From assembly GCF_000331105.1 (NCBI RefSeq), contig NC_020054.1, positions 979,160 to 1,043,159 of the forward strand: a stretch of DNA of 64,000 nucleotides, written 5' to 3'. The stretch is from Fibrella aestuarina BUZ 2. Its GTDB lineage: Bacteria; Bacteroidota; Bacteroidia; Cytophagales; Spirosomataceae. The translations under genes and the position numbers were made by a program. Positions 62,678 through 64,000 of the stretch are shown in pieces; the first letter of the stretch is position 1, and each line of letters opens with the position of its first letter. The notes under the pieces were generated by a model. That model saw nothing but the letters and a program-made list of their open reading frames with translations. It was not told the DNA's origin and did not search any database.

Positions 62678-62917
62678 ATGTCTCAGACTGCTGACAAAGT
62701 AAAGCAAATCATCGTTGACAAATTAGGCGTTGACCCTTCGGAAGTTACGCCCGAAGCGAGCTTTACCAACGACCTTGGTGCCGATTCGCTCGACACGGTC
62801 GAACTGATTATGGAATTTGAAAAGGAATTTAACGTACAAATCCCCGACGATCAGGCCGAAACGATCACTACGGTTGGTCAGGCGATTAAATACCTCGAAA
62901 GCAACGCGTCTAACTAA
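62678..62917 (+). CDS. acpP: Acyl carrier protein
   Basis: 79 residues from ATG 62678 ([10 protein letters not shown]); an in-frame start 63 bases upstream would reach into the promoter. [13 protein letters not shown] contains Ser37, the phosphopantetheine attachment site. Very acidic, as usual. It carries acyl chains in fatty-acid synthesis. In many Bacteroidota fabF and rnc follow; here rnc follows after 179 bases without fabF. Confidence 0.97.
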   Translation: MSQTADKVKQIIVDKLGVDPSEVTPEASFTNDLGADSLDTVELIMEFEKEFNVQIPDDQAETITTVGQAIKYLESNASN

Positions 62918-62930
62918 GCACGGGTTACTC

Positions 62931-62990
62931 GTAGCTGGCAGGCGCACCTCCCGCCGGATTGCCCAACGGAGCTTTCGTCTGCCAGCTTAC
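62931..62990 (+). terminator. Weak hairpin after acpP
   Basis: AGCTGGCAG and CTGCCAGCT pair (9 bp) around a long GC-rich loop, 14 bases after the acpP stop. No T run follows, so it may be a processing site rather than a terminator. Confidence 0.35.
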
Positions 62991-63096
62991 TCTCGTTTAT
63001 GGCGCGTCGCGATGACTGTTCGCCCTTCTATTCTTAGCCGTTACCGGCACTCGCTCGACAGCCTGCTTTATTCTGAACACCCCTGACGCTTCTTTT

Positions 63097-63864
63097 GTGC
63101 AGCTCGCGTTGCCCCGTTTCTTTAAGCAGCCTTTTTTCGCCTGGTTTAGCCCTTCGCCCAGCAGACTGCAACGACGTCAGCTCCGGCAGGCGATCGCGCA
63201 CATAATCGGCGATCAACCATCGAACCTGGACGTTTACCAGTTGGCCGTGCGGCATACGTCGGCGGCAAAGGAAACGAAAATCAAAGGTTTTCGAGAGTCT
63301 AACGAACGGCTCGAATACCTTGGCGATGCGGTATTGGGCATGGTCATTGCCGAGTATCTCTTTAAAAAATACCCCTTCAAAGATGAAGGGTTTCTCACCG
63401 AAATCCGGTCGCGGATTGTAAACCGCGAAAGCCTGAACGGCATATCCCGCAAAATTGGCCTCGATCACCTGATCGAATACGATGGACAGCGCGGTCGACT
63501 CATGCCGGCCCGAACCTCCATGTATGGTGATGCGCTGGAGGCGCTCGTTGGAGCTGTTTATCTCGATAAAGGCTTCAATTTCACCCGCCGGTTTATCCTG
63601 AAGAATCTGCTATCGCATTACGATCTGGATTCGATCATCAGCAACAATACTAATTTCAAAAGCCGCCTTATCGAATGGGCGCAGCGCGAAGGCAAAGAAC
63701 TCCGCTTTGAAATTATTTCCGAAAACGGGTCCAGCCAGTACCGCGAGTTTATCGCACAACTGCTGGTCAATGATGAGCCCTTCGCAACGGGCAGCGGCTA
63801 CAGCAAGAAAAAAGCCGAGCAGTCGGCCGCCGAAAAGGCGTTTGAAAAGCTGGAATTGCAGTAG
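63097..63864 (+). CDS. rnc: Ribonuclease III
   Basis: 255 residues from GTG 63097, since no ATG lies in frame before the catalytic domain. NERLEYLGDAVLGMVIAEYL is the signature (Glu and Asp of the metal site), RTSMYGDALEALVGAVYLD has the second acidic pair, and the C-terminal double-stranded RNA-binding domain starts near residue 185 (FKSRLIEWAQREGKELRFE). It cuts double-stranded RNA in rRNA and mRNA processing. The long hairpins in this window would be possible substrates. Confidence 0.93.
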   Translation: MQLALPRFFKQPFFAWFSPSPSRLQRRQLRQAIAHIIGDQPSNLDVYQLAVRHTSAAKETKIKGFRESNERLEYLGDAVLGMVIAEYLFKKYPFKDEGFLTEIRSRIVNRESLNGISRKIGLDHLIEYDGQRGRLMPARTSMYGDALEALVGAVYLDKGFNFTRRFILKNLLSHYDLDSIISNNTNFKSRLIEWAQREGKELRFEIISENGSSQYREFIAQLLVNDEPFATGSGYSKKKAEQSAAEKAFEKLELQ

Positions 63865-64000
63865 CTATACAATCGCTAGACGATTTGAAAGAAGGTACTT
63901 TGCCCAGCATCAGGCGGGGTAAAACTACGTGTGTATACAGGTACGTTTCCCGTGGCTGGGTACGTGGCTCTTGCCAATAAAAAAGCCGCTCCAGCAAATG

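Noticed and set aside
62817..63086. 89-codon frame running from acpP into the gap before rnc
   Set aside because: First half is out of frame with acpP; the second half shows no likeness to FabF or any known protein.
1..64000. tRNA, rRNA, CRISPR array, insertion sequence or prophage
   Set aside because: No cloverleaf-like sequence, spaced repeats, transposase or phage gene was recognised on either strand by eye.

Overview
The window looks like chromosomal DNA of a Bacteroidota bacterium, most likely order Cytophagales and close to Spirosoma and its relatives. The reasons are a type IX secretion pair (PorU, PorV), a T9SS type B sorting domain, an ExbB-ExbD-ExbD-TonB operon, sensor kinases of the Reg_prop/Y_Y_Y type, start codons without a Shine-Dalgarno sequence, and several exact TAnnTTTG promoter elements. 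No rRNA, tRNA, insertion sequence, prophage or CRISPR array was recognised. The lineage call is inference.

Layout. 1-3000: a carbohydrate esterase cut by the window edge, then obg and adk. 3100-9263: one minus-strand operon, read exbB, exbD, exbD, tonB, a small membrane protein, a PstS-like lipoprotein and a TPR protein. 9779-15410: a CusCBA/CzcCBA-type heavy-metal efflux system, with a divergent envelope protein at 15555. 16372-23561: a GH65-like glycoside hydrolase, a TetR regulator divergent from a PaaE-type ferredoxin reductase, and a one-piece propeller sensor kinase. 23747-48395: a large exopolysaccharide locus containing a GT39 enzyme, Wza-like export protein, Wzc-like tyrosine kinase, initiating sugar transferase, flippase, polymerase, many glycosyltransferases, an O-acyltransferase, Wzi-like protein, WecG/TagA transferase, PHP-type tyrosine phosphatase, epimerase and a polyprenyl-phosphate glycosyltransferase. 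Inside it lies one T9SS-secreted repeat protein. 48533-64000: housekeeping and envelope genes: M20 peptidase, plsY, a degenerate M16 peptidase, porV, porU, an SprT-like metalloprotein, bioA, gltA, a TrpF-like protein, kdsA, acpP and rnc.

How they work together. The exopolysaccharide genes form a complete Wzx/Wzy route: initiation on undecaprenyl phosphate, stepwise glycosylation, flipping, polymerisation, and export under control of a kinase/phosphatase pair. The TonB operon energises outer-membrane receptors. PorU and PorV complete secretion of type B cargo such as the protein at 43760. kdsA, plsY and acpP supply envelope precursors.

The non-coding DNA is rich in structure: strong hairpins at operon ends, a hairpin inside the exb operon, a perfect 42-bp inverted repeat, a REP-like palindromic element, and a terminator that overlaps the next promoter. 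No wholly new multi-gene system was proven. The best leads are the tandem GnT-I-like glycosyltransferases, the structured exb operon, the palindromic intergenic elements, the M16 protein without its zinc site, and the very frequent ACGTACC motif.
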